64,000 nucleotides of DNA, taken from assembly GCA_017621815.1 (NCBI GenBank), contig JAGASK010000008.1, positions 20,101 to 84,100 of the forward strand. The letters are read 5' to 3'. The stretch comes from Lachnospiraceae bacterium (lineage in GTDB: Bacteria; Bacillota; Clostridia; Lachnospirales; Lachnospiraceae). The first letter of the stretch is position 1, and the number at the start of each line of letters is the position of its first letter. The notes beneath the pieces were generated by a model. That model was not told the DNA's origin, made no database searches, and saw only the letters and a list, made by a program, of their open reading frames with translations. Both the position numbers and the translations under genes were made by a program. Below, piece after piece: positions 26,118 through 34,770 of this stretch.

Positions 26118-26152
26118 ATGCCTGTTCGTTTTCCATTGTTGTATTTTCAATA

Positions 26153-27298
26153 TTAATTTGTTAATGCAGGTGTATAATTGTCGTTGTAGCTGTAATTGCA
26201 TCTGACACAACGGTATATGGTATACCCCTGAGTTGTTTCCGTTGCCGGAATAACGGTTGCCTGGAACGAATGCTTATTTGCATCCGGCTCAATCTCCTCA
26301 GCATAGGTACTTCCGCAGGTACATACAAAGGAGCGGACTCCCTTTTCCGTACAATTCGCCTCTTTCAGAATATAAGAAACATAATTATGTGTATGCGGCG
26401 TCGCAGTAGGCGTCGGTGACGGAGACGGAGTTGCGGTAGGCGTCGGGCTTGGAGTTGCCGACGATGCAGTTGCAGCAGGTGATGCAGAACCAGAAGGCGT
26501 AGGTGTTTGTGTCGGAGTCGGCGTAGCAGTCGCCGATGAAGGCGAAGGTGTGGGTGTGGGCTCTAAAACAGCAATCGGCCTTGAATCAAGAATCACACCG
26601 CATACGGTACAGGTACGCTGCTCACGCCCCAATGTTGTATAAGTAGGCTCTTCTACCACTGTCCAGTCAGTTGCAATATGACCGGAAGCAGAAATCGGCT
26701 CTGTGTAAAAACTTCCGCAGCTGCAGCTGTATTTTCTGAGTCCTGCCAAAACACAGGAAGGTTCTCTTTCCGTACTGACAGTATACTGGTGAGTATGCGC
26801 TTCCTTTTCCGCTTTTAATCGGGGAACAGCTTCCATTGCCACGATTTCATCACAGTAAATGCACTTTTTAACACGTAAACCATCCTGCTTTTCAGTAGGC
26901 TGCCTTGTTATCTCCCAATCATCTCCTACATGCCCGGTAGATGGAACATCCACATAATAAACATCTCCGCATTCACAGGCATACTTAAGCTGGCCTGCCT
27001 GATAACAGGTAGCCTTCTTCACCATAGATTCTTTATAATCATGTGAATGACCGGCAAGATTTACCGGCTGGCTTACATTTTCACCTTCCGAATTCTCCTC
27101 CGAAAAAGAATCAGGAACAGCGGTAGGCACTGCTGTTTCTTCAGGCTGTAAGTCATCCCCCTGATTCTGATTGACTGCCTGGTTGTTTTTGCTGCCTGCT
27201 CCTGACAAAGAATAACCGATAATCCCTATGGTTGCCAGACAGGCAATTACTGCCAGTATGCCTAAAATACTTGTCAGTACCTTCATAAGATTTCCCAT
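26153..27298 (-). CDS. Membrane-anchored protein with three Cys-rich zinc-ribbon-like repeats
   Basis: A 381-residue protein with a hydrophobic N-terminal helix (about 8-30), then three repeats of about 65-75 residues. Each repeat begins H-x-H-x-Y, has C-x(8-10)-Y/F-x-C-x-C-G and ends with C-x-x-C: KYACECG with CIYCDE, KYSCSCG with CTVCGV, and SFVCTCG with CVRCNY. A Thr/Pro/Ser linker (about residues 240-300) separates repeats two and three. The product is probably extracellular. Similar repeats occur in Clostridial surface proteins, but I cannot name the family. GGAG precedes the ATG. Confidence 0.8.
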   Translation of the reverse strand: MGNLMKVLTSILGILAVIACLATIGIIGYSLSGAGSKNNQAVNQNQGDDLQPEETAVPTAVPDSFSEENSEGENVSQPVNLAGHSHDYKESMVKKATCYQAGQLKYACECGDVYYVDVPSTGHVGDDWEITRQPTEKQDGLRVKKCIYCDEIVAMEAVPRLKAEKEAHTHQYTVSTEREPSCVLAGLRKYSCSCGSFYTEPISASGHIATDWTVVEEPTYTTLGREQRTCTVCGVILDSRPIAVLEPTPTPSPSSATATPTPTQTPTPSGSASPAATASSATPSPTPTATPSPSPTPTATPHTHNYVSYILKEANCTEKGVRSFVCTCGSTYAEEIEPDANKHSFQATVIPATETTQGYTIYRCVRCNYSYNDNYTPALTN

Positions 27299-27407
27299 AA
27301 TATATCTCCGCTTAACTTTCGTTTAAATACTTTTCCCTGAAATAGATGCGCATTATACACATCTATCTGAATAGTATATCACATTTAACTAAAATCCTAA
27401 AGTAAAA

Positions 27408-27443
27408 AAACCTCAAATGCTTATAAATAAACATTTGAGGTTT
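27408..27443 (-). terminator. Terminator after tRNA-Gly
   Basis: AAACCTCAAATG and CATTTGAGGTTT pair perfectly over 12 bp with an 12-nt loop, followed by TTTT on the minus strand, 8 nt past the tRNA 3' end. Confidence 0.85.
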
Positions 27444-27450
27444 CATCAAG

Positions 27451-27523
27451 AGCACGAGACGGGACTCGAACCCGCGGCCCCGACCTTGGCAAGGTCGTGC
27501 TCCACCAACTGAGCCACTCGTGC
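27451..27523 (-). tRNA. tRNA-Gly (anticodon GCC)
   Basis: The acceptor arm is GCACGAG (27517-27523) with CTCGTGC (27452-27458) and a U discriminator. The anticodon arm is CGACC-TTGCCAA-GGTCG, giving anticodon GCC. The T arm is GCGGG-TTCGAGT-CCCGT. No CCA is encoded. It stands alone with its own terminator. Confidence 0.97.
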
Positions 27524-27665
27524 ATTTCTCATCCGTACCCGACGGACAAGTAATACTATACATCATGAATTAAACTTTGTCAACAAATTTTTTCAATTTT
27601 TTAAAAAGTTTTTGTTTTTGTGTTTTTACATAATATTTTGTCTATTTTGTCGATTCCAATTATTG

Positions 27666-29003
27666 CTATTCTTCCACCTTATCCTTATACTTCACCCTGT
27701 AAATTCTTCTCAACGACTCATTAATTCTGTCTTCGGAAAGAGTGCCGTCATTAACAGCCTGAAGCACACCATTATAAGCCGTTTCGAAATCCTCCGGCAT
27801 CAAAATCATATCCGCTCCCGCCTGCAGGGCTTTAATTGCTGCCTCGTCAGCAGTATAATATTCCGTAATGGCTCCCATATCCATGGCATCCGTAATAACG
27901 ACCCCGTTAAATCCCAGCTGTCCGCGCAGTATTTCAGTAATCATTTTGCCTGAAACAGAAGAAGGTGTGTTGTCTCCGGTAATATTGGGAACAGACAAAT
28001 GGCTCACCATTACAAAGTCTGCACCGGCATCAATTCCGGCCTGGAAAGAAATAAAATCTGTTGTTTCAAAATCCTCCAGTGTTTTTTCAACTGTTACCAT
28101 TCCGTCATGTGTATCTTCCGGTGTACTGCCAAGTCCCGGAAAATGTTTCAGGCAGGCGCTCACACCGCCTTCCTGCAATCCCTCTACATTAGCGGCTACC
28201 ATTCCTCCAACTTCACCGGCATTGCTTCCGAAAGAACGGTCTCCTATGGTCGTATTGCCTTCCAGAAGCACATCGGCTACCGGCGCAAAATCAAGATTAA
28301 ATCCATAGCCGGACAGATATGATGCAATAGTGCTTCCTGCTTCTTTTGCTTTTGCAGCATCGCCTGATGCGCCAATGTCTCCCATGCTTCCCGGATTATC
28401 TGCCAGCCCGGCTTTCACAACCCTGCTGACGCTTCCGCCCTCTTCATCCACTCCGATAAATAACGGATATTTACTCCAATTTCTTGTGTTGGAAAGCATT
28501 TCTGTCAACTGTTCCTTTGACTTCATGTTCTGTTCAAAATAAATCAATCCTCCCACAGCATACTGACCCAGCTTCTCCTTTGTGGTATCTCCTGCCCTGA
28601 TTGCCACATCAGTACCTGTAAGGGCCTCCGGTGTAATGAAAAACAATCCTGCTACTTTATCCTCTATGGGCATTTCCGCAATGCAGGCATCTACAATTTC
28701 ATCCAGATAACTCTTTTCTTCCTCTTCTACCGGCTCTTCTGAAGAATCAGGTGCCTCAACGACCACAGGATCAATCTGGGACTCTGCCATTTCTTCAAGC
28801 TGCTCCTGAAGCAGTTTTGCCTGTTTTTTATCATTCATAACAGTCAGTATTTTATGCACCCCAAAAGAAGCGCCGACAATAATTGCTGCTAAAAAAACTA
28901 CTGCAAATATATATGATATAATCTGGTTTCTGACACGTCTCTTATGCCGAAACTCCCTTCTTTCCATTTCCTCATCAAATTCTTCTTTTCTGATATCTGC
29001 CAT
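27666..29003 (-). CDS. Glycoside hydrolase family 3 protein (beta-N-acetylhexosaminidase, NagZ-like)
   Basis: A 445-residue membrane-anchored hydrolase: basic N-terminus, one helix at about 28-48, acidic linker, then a GH3 N-terminal barrel. GVDEEGGSVSR, DFAPVADVL, the KHFPGLGSTPEDTH motif (about 283) and the nucleophile in ITDAMDMGAI (about 369) place it with NagZ-type enzymes. In the usual KHFPGHG motif the second His is Leu here, but the later His of the catalytic loop is kept. It probably trims peptidoglycan or chitin fragments outside the membrane. The ATG at 29003 has GGAGGAG upstream. Confidence 0.92.
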   Translation of the reverse strand: MADIRKEEFDEEMERREFRHKRRVRNQIISYIFAVVFLAAIIVGASFGVHKILTVMNDKKQAKLLQEQLEEMAESQIDPVVVEAPDSSEEPVEEEEKSYLDEIVDACIAEMPIEDKVAGLFFITPEALTGTDVAIRAGDTTKEKLGQYAVGGLIYFEQNMKSKEQLTEMLSNTRNWSKYPLFIGVDEEGGSVSRVVKAGLADNPGSMGDIGASGDAAKAKEAGSTIASYLSGYGFNLDFAPVADVLLEGNTTIGDRSFGSNAGEVGGMVAANVEGLQEGGVSACLKHFPGLGSTPEDTHDGMVTVEKTLEDFETTDFISFQAGIDAGADFVMVSHLSVPNITGDNTPSSVSGKMITEILRGQLGFNGVVITDAMDMGAITEYYTADEAAIKALQAGADMILMPEDFETAYNGVLQAVNDGTLSEDRINESLRRIYRVKYKDKVEE

Positions 29004-29033
29004 AGTATCTTCTCCTCCATACTCTAACATCAT

Positions 29034-29675
29034 ACCTTATTTATCGTATAATTTCTACAGCAAATCGATTCTTTTTTACTTTTCCTACAGCTTTACCCAT
29101 GACGAAGCGGGTACTAATCCTTTTGATTAATACCCGCTTCTAAACTATACTCTCCACTGGTTTTTTACCTCTTTCCGTATAATTTTTGCTATTCAGTTTT
29201 TGTTTTTCTCTTTCGTACTTTTCTCATTTTTCTTTTGTACCAGTGTACTGTAACGGTTATTTTCTTTTCCTTTGTACTTCGCTACTTTTTCTTTTGACAT
29301 CTGTACGAATCGAGATTCGTTTCTTTTGTACTTAACTCTTTAGTACTTTAAAACTTACATTTTCACATTTTTAACTGTTCTTTCAAATCAGTTAATGTTA
29401 TGTTGCCAATGGACTGTTCCTTCCTTTCTTTAGATTTATCTATGTGAATTTGTTTTTGTAACTTTAGTATATACAAGCTTTCGTCATTTGTCAACACATT
29501 TTTTAATTTTTTTATTTATTTTTCCATTTTTTTCTTTTATGCCATTTTTTATCAGTTTTATTTCAATATTTTGCCAAATTATCTTTCAATTCGACAGACA
29601 ATTCAACCACAATATTTCTCTTTTCTGCAGCCCCGAATTCAGATATAATTGTATTACATATAAGGAGGATTTACC
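29034..29675. other. Intergenic region with GTAC-rich tract
   Basis: No gene seen. It holds a 10-bp inverted repeat GAAGCGGGTA (29104-29113) with TACCCGCTTC (29131-29140), a T-rich stretch with seven GTAC words between 29215 and 29346, and a TATAAT (29644-29649) before the LUD-domain gene. Confidence 0.6.
29215..29346. repeat. Cluster of seven GTAC words in T-rich DNA
   Basis: GTAC occurs at 29215, 29237, 29245, 29274, 29303, 29328 and 29343, mostly within cttttgtac or tttcgtac. The tetramer is expected about once per 256 bp. It could be a decayed short repeat or a multi-site operator between divergent genes. Confidence 0.5.
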
Positions 29676-30311
29676 ATGACACCAAAACAGCTTGCATTTC
29701 AGGATGCCGTAAAAGGCATCATCAAAAATCTCGAAAAGCGAAACATGGAAGGCTATTTTTATGAAGACAGCGCTTCCTGCGTAAAAGCTATCACCAATCT
29801 TATGGAAAACGGCTCCGTTATCAGCTGGGGAGGCAGCGAATCCATCAAGGAATGCGGATTGATGGATGCCGTAGCCAAAGGGAACTATACCCTAATCGAC
29901 AGACTCACTGCCAAATCACCTGAAGAAAGCAGACAGCTTTTCGCAAAGGCAGTTCTTTCTGATTATTACCTTATGAGTTCAAATGCCGTTACCTTTGACG
30001 GTGAATTGATTAATATTGACGGAAACGGCAACCGGGTTGCCTGTCTGATTCAAGGTCCTAAGAACATCATCATGGTAGTAGGAATGAACAAATTAGTTTC
30101 CGATGTAGAAGCAGGCTATGCCAGAGTACGCAACATTGCCACTCCCGCTAACGTAAAACGTCTGAATAAAAATACCCCCTGCTTTCAAGCGGGAAGATGC
30201 TGCGACTGCCTTTCCCCTGAATGTATTTGCAACCAGGTGGTAATTACCAGAAGAAGCGCTCATCCCGGAAGAATTAAAATCTTCTTTGTAGCGGAAGAAT
30301 TGGGATATTAA
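29676..30311 (+). CDS. LUD-domain protein (lactate utilisation LutC/DUF162 type)
   Basis: A 211-residue cytoplasmic protein. SWGGSESIKECGLMD and VVGMNKLVSDVEAGYARVRN are characteristic of LUD-domain proteins, with a C-terminal Cys cluster (CFQAGRCCDCLSPECIC) that may bind metal or Fe-S. LutB or LutA partners are not adjacent, so a lactate-oxidation role is uncertain. AAGGAGG precedes the ATG and a strong terminator follows. Confidence 0.9.
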   Translation: MTPKQLAFQDAVKGIIKNLEKRNMEGYFYEDSASCVKAITNLMENGSVISWGGSESIKECGLMDAVAKGNYTLIDRLTAKSPEESRQLFAKAVLSDYYLMSSNAVTFDGELINIDGNGNRVACLIQGPKNIIMVVGMNKLVSDVEAGYARVRNIATPANVKRLNKNTPCFQAGRCCDCLSPECICNQVVITRRSAHPGRIKIFFVAEELGY

Positions 30312-30313
30312 CC

Positions 30314-30349
30314 AAAAAAGGTATTTCCTTTCCGGGAAATACCTTTTTT
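30314..30349. terminator. Bidirectional terminator between LUD gene and glyA
   Basis: AAAAAAGGTATTTCC and GGAAATACCTTTTTT form a hairpin with T runs on either strand, serving both convergent genes. Confidence 0.9.
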
Positions 30350-30385
30350 ATTGCTGTTAATATTACTTTTATACAGTCGTTCAGA

Positions 30386-31624
30386 CTAAATCAGCGGATA
30401 CTTATCTGTCAATTTCTGTACAATCGCCCTTGCCTCGGGAATCTTTTCTTCGCCGCCTTTAATAATCATGGCAATCGCTTCTGCAATCTCATCCATATCT
30501 TCCGTATTCATGCCCCTTGAAGTAACTGCAGGAGTTCCGAGACGGATACCGCTTGTTACAAAAGGTGATTTGGGATCGTTGGGAATGGTATTTTTGTTAG
30601 CTGTAATATGTGCTTCGTCAAGCAGCTTCTCAACTGCCTTACCTGTTAAATCATAAGTTGTCAAATCTACCAGCATCAGGTGATTGTCTGTACCGTCAGA
30701 TACGATCTTAATGCCTCTTTCCTGCAAACCTTTGCAAAGCGCCTGGGCATTATCAATGATGCCTTTCTGATAAGCCTTAAATTCATCGGATAAAGCTTCT
30801 TTAAAGCAGACTGCTTTAGCTGCAATCACATGCATCAGCGGTCCGCCCTGAATTCCGGGGAAAATTGCCTTGTTAAAGTTATATTTTTCCGCTGCTTCTT
30901 TATTTGCTAAAATCAATCCTCCCCTGGGACCTCTTAAAGTCTTATGAGTGGTTGTTGTTACTACATCAGCATAAGGAATCGGGCTCGGATGAAGTCCTGC
31001 TGCAACAAGACCTGCGATGTGAGCCATATCTACCATGAGCACGGCACCTACCTCATCTGCCACTTCCCTGAATTTCTTGAAATCAATGGTTCTTGCATAG
31101 GCCGAAGCGCCTGCAATAATCATTTTAGGCTTACATTCCAACGCAATTTCTCTTAATTTATCATAATCAATCACACCATTATCATTAACACCGTAAGGAA
31201 CAATGTTAAAATATTTTCCTGAAACATTGACCGGGCTTCCGTGTGTTAAATGTCCGCCGTGGTCAAGGTTCATTCCCATAATGGTATCGCCCGGATTACA
31301 TACCGCAAACTGTACTGCAAAATTTGCCTGCGCACCCGAATGAGGCTGTACATTGGCGTAATCGCAGCCGAACAATTCCTTTGCTCTTTCGATTGCCAGA
31401 TTCTCCACAACATCTACACACTGACACCCGCCATAATAACGCTTTCCCGGATATCCTTCCGCATATTTGTTGGTAAGGGGGCTCCCCATAGCCGCCATTA
31501 CTGCCTTACTTACCCAGTTTTCGGATGCTATCAGCTCGATGTGGCTGTTCTGCCTCTCCTGCTCATCCACAATCGCCTGCGCAATCTCCGGGTCTGCCTT
31601 CTTTACTTCATCAAGTGAATACAT
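30386..31624 (-). CDS. glyA: Serine hydroxymethyltransferase
   Basis: A 412-residue PLP enzyme interconverting serine and glycine while charging THF with a one-carbon unit. The PLP lysine is in [14 protein letters not shown] near residue 226; [14 protein letters not shown] and [13 protein letters not shown] are hallmark N-terminal segments. The ATG at 31624 follows GAGGAGGAAG; a longer frame to 31675 is not family-like. It has its own promoter and terminator. No glycine riboswitch is present in the short leader. Confidence 0.97.
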   Translation of the reverse strand: MYSLDEVKKADPEIAQAIVDEQERQNSHIELIASENWVSKAVMAAMGSPLTNKYAEGYPGKRYYGGCQCVDVVENLAIERAKELFGCDYANVQPHSGAQANFAVQFAVCNPGDTIMGMNLDHGGHLTHGSPVNVSGKYFNIVPYGVNDNGVIDYDKLREIALECKPKMIIAGASAYARTIDFKKFREVADEVGAVLMVDMAHIAGLVAAGLHPSPIPYADVVTTTTHKTLRGPRGGLILANKEAAEKYNFNKAIFPGIQGGPLMHVIAAKAVCFKEALSDEFKAYQKGIIDNAQALCKGLQERGIKIVSDGTDNHLMLVDLTTYDLTGKAVEKLLDEAHITANKNTIPNDPKSPFVTSGIRLGTPAVTSRGMNTEDMDEIAEAIAMIIKGGEEKIPEARAIVQKLTDKYPLI

Positions 31625-31705
31625 GTCTCTTCCTCCTCGTACATATTCGGTATTTACAGATTTCGGGTATCGCAACTTTGCTTCATTTCATTGCGACATG
31701 CGGTT

Positions 31706-31734
31706 ATTATAGCATGAACTAATTTAAAATGAAA
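31706..31734 (-). promoter_or_regulatory. Promoter of glyA
   Basis: On the minus strand TTTCAT (31729-31734) and TATAAT (31706-31711) are 17 bp apart. Confidence 0.55.
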
Positions 31735-31780
31735 CCATTCTTAAGACATTCTTAAAAAAATTTAAAAATCTTAAAAGCGC

Positions 31781-31809
31781 TTTACTATCAAAAGGAATAC
31801 TGCTAAAAT
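31781..31809 (+). promoter_or_regulatory. Promoter of lipid kinase gene
   Basis: TTTACT (31781-31786) and TAAAAT (31804-31809) are 17 bp apart, 30 bp before the start codon. Confidence 0.55.
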
Positions 31810-31839
31810 AGGGAAAGATTTTACGAAGGTGGAGCAATT

Positions 31840-32814
31840 ATGTACTATATTATAGTAAATCCGGCTTCTAAATCCGGCCGCGGAGCCAAAATATGGGCTT
31901 TACTCGAACCGGTATTGCAGGAGAAAAATATTCCCTATAAAGTTTTCTTTTCAAAGGAAGCAGGTCATGTGATTAAAATCGTCAGCAGCCTGACCTCCGG
32001 CCTGACAGCATCTGATGATGCTGAAGCCTTAAAGCTCATTGTGCTTGGCGGAGACGGCACTTTAAATGAAGTCCTCCAGGGAATTCCGGATTTTAATAAA
32101 GTACAGCTGGGTTATATTCCTACCGGCTCCAGCAATGATATGGCGAGAGATTTAGCTCTTTCCAAGGATCCTGCTGCTGTTTTGGAACGCATTTTATCCT
32201 GCAGACAGGCAACTAAAATGGATATAGGCTGCATTACATATGAAAGCACCTCTGATGAGCTTTCAAGAAGACACGGAGAAAATATACTGTTAAAACGCTA
32301 CTTTTCAGTCAGCTGCGGCATTGGCTTTGACGCTGCGGTCTGCGAAGAAGCATTGTCTTCACGTTTTAAGAATATATTAAATAAACTGGGACTGGGCAAG
32401 CTGACTTACCTGACCATTGCATTGAAACAGCTGATTGCAGCCCGGAAGGTATCCTGTGATATCTGCCTTGATGATAATGAAACAATTCATCTTTCTAAAT
32501 TTTTATTTGTAACAGGCATGATTCATCAGTACGAAGGCGGCGGCTTTAAATTCTGTCCAAATGCTGATTTTCATGACGGAATTATTGATGTTTGCGCCAT
32601 CGGCAATATCCCAAAGCTTTTGGTTCTTGTTGCCCTGCCTACTGCTTTTAAAGGCAGCCATTACCGTTTTAAAGGGATTGACAGATATGCTGCAGGAAAA
32701 CTGCGGATTCACACTTCATCTCCTCTTTGGGTTCACACGGACGGTGAAGTTTCCGTTAAAGCTGATGCCATTACCCTGACCTGTGAAAAAGATAAACTGC
32801 AAATGTTGTTATAA
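31840..32814 (+). CDS. Diacylglycerol kinase family lipid kinase
   Basis: A 324-residue DagK/YegS-type kinase. The N-terminal NPASKSGRG and the ATP-binding LIVLGGDGTLNEVL with PTGSSNDMARDL are diagnostic. It probably phosphorylates diacylglycerol or a related lipid at the membrane face. It is followed 34 bp later by a PAP2-type phosphatase, so kinase and phosphatase may act on the same lipid pool. GGTGGAG precedes the ATG. Confidence 0.93.
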   Translation: MYYIIVNPASKSGRGAKIWALLEPVLQEKNIPYKVFFSKEAGHVIKIVSSLTSGLTASDDAEALKLIVLGGDGTLNEVLQGIPDFNKVQLGYIPTGSSNDMARDLALSKDPAAVLERILSCRQATKMDIGCITYESTSDELSRRHGENILLKRYFSVSCGIGFDAAVCEEALSSRFKNILNKLGLGKLTYLTIALKQLIAARKVSCDICLDDNETIHLSKFLFVTGMIHQYEGGGFKFCPNADFHDGIIDVCAIGNIPKLLVLVALPTAFKGSHYRFKGIDRYAAGKLRIHTSSPLWVHTDGEVSVKADAITLTCEKDKLQMLL

Positions 32815-32848
32815 ATACATTTATTTAATGTAAAGAGGAGAAATTATT

Positions 32849-33526
32849 ATGAAAAAGTATTATGAAAGGTATAAGCATGCTATACCTCTTTTGGTTTATG
32901 CATTGATTTACTGCAGTTGGTTTGCTTACCTTGAAAAAACCGTAAAACGTCCTGAAAACCTGATTCATATGAAACTGGATGATGCCATTCCTTTTTGTGA
33001 GGTCTTCATCATTCCTTATTTTCTCTGGTTTGTTTACGTGGCGTCGGTTGTCCTTTATTTCTTTTTTAAGGACAAACAGGATTATTACAGAACCTGTACT
33101 TTCCTGTTTACGGGAATGACTGTTTTTCTTATTGTTTCCACGCTTTGGCCTAACGGTCATCACTTAAGACCTAATGTAATGCCCAGGGACAATATTTTTA
33201 CTGCCCTGGTTGCACGGCTTTACCGTGTGGACACACCAACTAACCTTTGGCCCAGTATTCATGTTTACAATTCCCTGGGTGCCCATTTTGCAATTATAAA
33301 AAATCCAAAGCTGTGTAAGAATAAAGGAATACATATCGGTTCTTTCATTTTGTGTGTTTCCATTATTCTCTCCACCGTATTTTTAAAACAGCATTCCGTC
33401 TTCGACGTTCTTACAGGCTTCATTATGGCAGCCATTATGTATATAGCAGTATATGGCTTCGACATTGTCACTGTATGGCAAAGCCGCCGCATACATGCCA
33501 GAAGACGCAGAATTCATCAAATTTAA
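32849..33526 (+). CDS. PAP2-family membrane phosphatase
   Basis: A 225-residue protein with about five to six hydrophobic helices. PAP2 catalytic elements are partly visible: WPSIHVYNS (motif 2, PSxH) and STVFLKQHSVFDVLTG (motif 3 with His and Asp). The first motif is weak. It probably removes phosphate from phosphatidic acid or isoprenoid phosphates, pairing with the lipid kinase upstream. The ribosome site is AGAGGAG. Confidence 0.87.
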   Translation: MKKYYERYKHAIPLLVYALIYCSWFAYLEKTVKRPENLIHMKLDDAIPFCEVFIIPYFLWFVYVASVVLYFFFKDKQDYYRTCTFLFTGMTVFLIVSTLWPNGHHLRPNVMPRDNIFTALVARLYRVDTPTNLWPSIHVYNSLGAHFAIIKNPKLCKNKGIHIGSFILCVSIILSTVFLKQHSVFDVLTGFIMAAIMYIAVYGFDIVTVWQSRRIHARRRRIHQI

Positions 33527-33544
33527 CTGCAGATAATTCACATT

Positions 33545-33580
33545 GACAATAGAAACCATGCTTTGTGAACTTTCTATTGC
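33545..33580. repeat. Small dispersed palindrome, copy 2
   Basis: TGACAATAGAAA (33545-33556, ending in the shared rAAA) and TTTCTATTGCCA (33571-33582) form the arms around a gctttgtgaac core, related to the copy at 22771. It lies just before the terminator in the convergent gap. Confidence 0.6.
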
Positions 33581-33592
33581 CATGAATGAAAC

Positions 33593-33633
33593 AGGCCGCC
33601 GGATTGGCTTAAGACAATCCGATGGCCTTTATT
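33593..33633. terminator. Bidirectional terminator between PAP2 and GT2 genes
   Basis: AGGCC..GGATTG pairs with CAATCC..GGCCT around an 8-nt loop, with TTTATTT following on the plus strand. Confidence 0.75.
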
Positions 33634-33655
33634 TATGCTAACTTTTTAATGCCCC

Positions 33656-34681
33656 TTAATTAAAATTGAAAAGCTTTCTGCAGATTTTATATCCTTCTAC
33701 TGAAATAGCCCTTCCTCCCCTTCCCGGGAGATTCATACACTGTCCAAGCAGCCCGAATCTGAGCTTTCTGTAAAGAATCCAGTCTTTCTTTTTCAGATAA
33801 TCCCAAAGTTCCTTTTTTTTCCGGAGATTTTCCTCTGTGCCTGAGCGTATTAATAATATGGAAGAAACGGTTGTAATAATATCAAGATAGCTTAACATAT
33901 ATTGTCCCAGCTTTTTATTGGGATTAATGATACCCTTGTTCTCTACCATATAATCTATCATGATTTTATTGACTTTTATCTGCTGGTCTATTCTTCCAAT
34001 CATGATATCTTCATTTACAGACTGGTCGGCTCTTCCTATATAATAGCGATAAAAATTCACGTCCAGATAGTACATGTTTTTTACATAAGGAAGAGGCTCA
34101 AATACATAAAGATTATCCACATAGAAGGTATGCTCAGGCAGCCTGATTCCGCATTCTTTTAAAAGCTTTGTCCTGAAAATGACCGAATGCATTAAAATAT
34201 AGTGTCCTTTGTAGAAATGATGAATATCACTCCAGGTAAACAATTCATTCTGGGGAAGTATATGTTTGTAACGCATTACCTTATGGCGGTTTTCACCCGT
34301 CTTTTCATATACAAAATTGCTAATCAGAAGATCCAGCGTCTTTTCCCCGCCTGTGAGATTCTTCAGGGTTTCCAATATCTGTACATAAGCATCATCCTTT
34401 ACCCAGTCATCACTGTCAACTACTTTGAAATAAAGTCCGGTGGCATTTTCAATTCCTGCATTGACTGCGGAGCCATGTCCGCCGTTCTCCTTATGAATTG
34501 CCTTCACAATGGCAGGATACTGCTCCTGAAATCTGTCAGCAATGGCTGCCGTTTCATCTGTGGAGCCATCATCTACAATCAATATTTCCACATCTTCTCC
34601 TCCGGGCAGAAGAGAATTAATACATTTTTCCATATAAGCTGCCGAGTTATAACAGGGTACCGTAAATGATAATAATTTCAT
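33656..34681 (-). CDS. Glycosyltransferase family 2
   Basis: A 341-residue GT-A enzyme. SFTVPCYNSAAYMEKCI, ILIVDDGSTDET and FKVVDSDDWV (the DxD motif) are present in the first 100 residues, with a helical C-terminal extension. It transfers a sugar from a nucleotide donor, probably to a surface glycan or lipid. It stands alone here, convergent with the lipid kinase unit, so the acceptor is unknown. AGAGGATAAAAGG precedes the ATG. Confidence 0.93.
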   Translation of the reverse strand: MKLLSFTVPCYNSAAYMEKCINSLLPGGEDVEILIVDDGSTDETAAIADRFQEQYPAIVKAIHKENGGHGSAVNAGIENATGLYFKVVDSDDWVKDDAYVQILETLKNLTGGEKTLDLLISNFVYEKTGENRHKVMRYKHILPQNELFTWSDIHHFYKGHYILMHSVIFRTKLLKECGIRLPEHTFYVDNLYVFEPLPYVKNMYYLDVNFYRYYIGRADQSVNEDIMIGRIDQQIKVNKIMIDYMVENKGIINPNKKLGQYMLSYLDIITTVSSILLIRSGTEENLRKKKELWDYLKKKDWILYRKLRFGLLGQCMNLPGRGGRAISVEGYKICRKLFNFN

Positions 34682-34770
34682 CCTTTTATCCTCTTATTCT
34701 GTTCTGTATTTCCTTCCACAGTATAACACAGATAAAAGAGAATTTATACTAACATAAAGCTTAATAATTT

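Noticed and set aside
31625-31705. Possible glycine riboswitch upstream of glyA
   Set aside because: The leader is about 75 nt with no tandem aptamer pattern.
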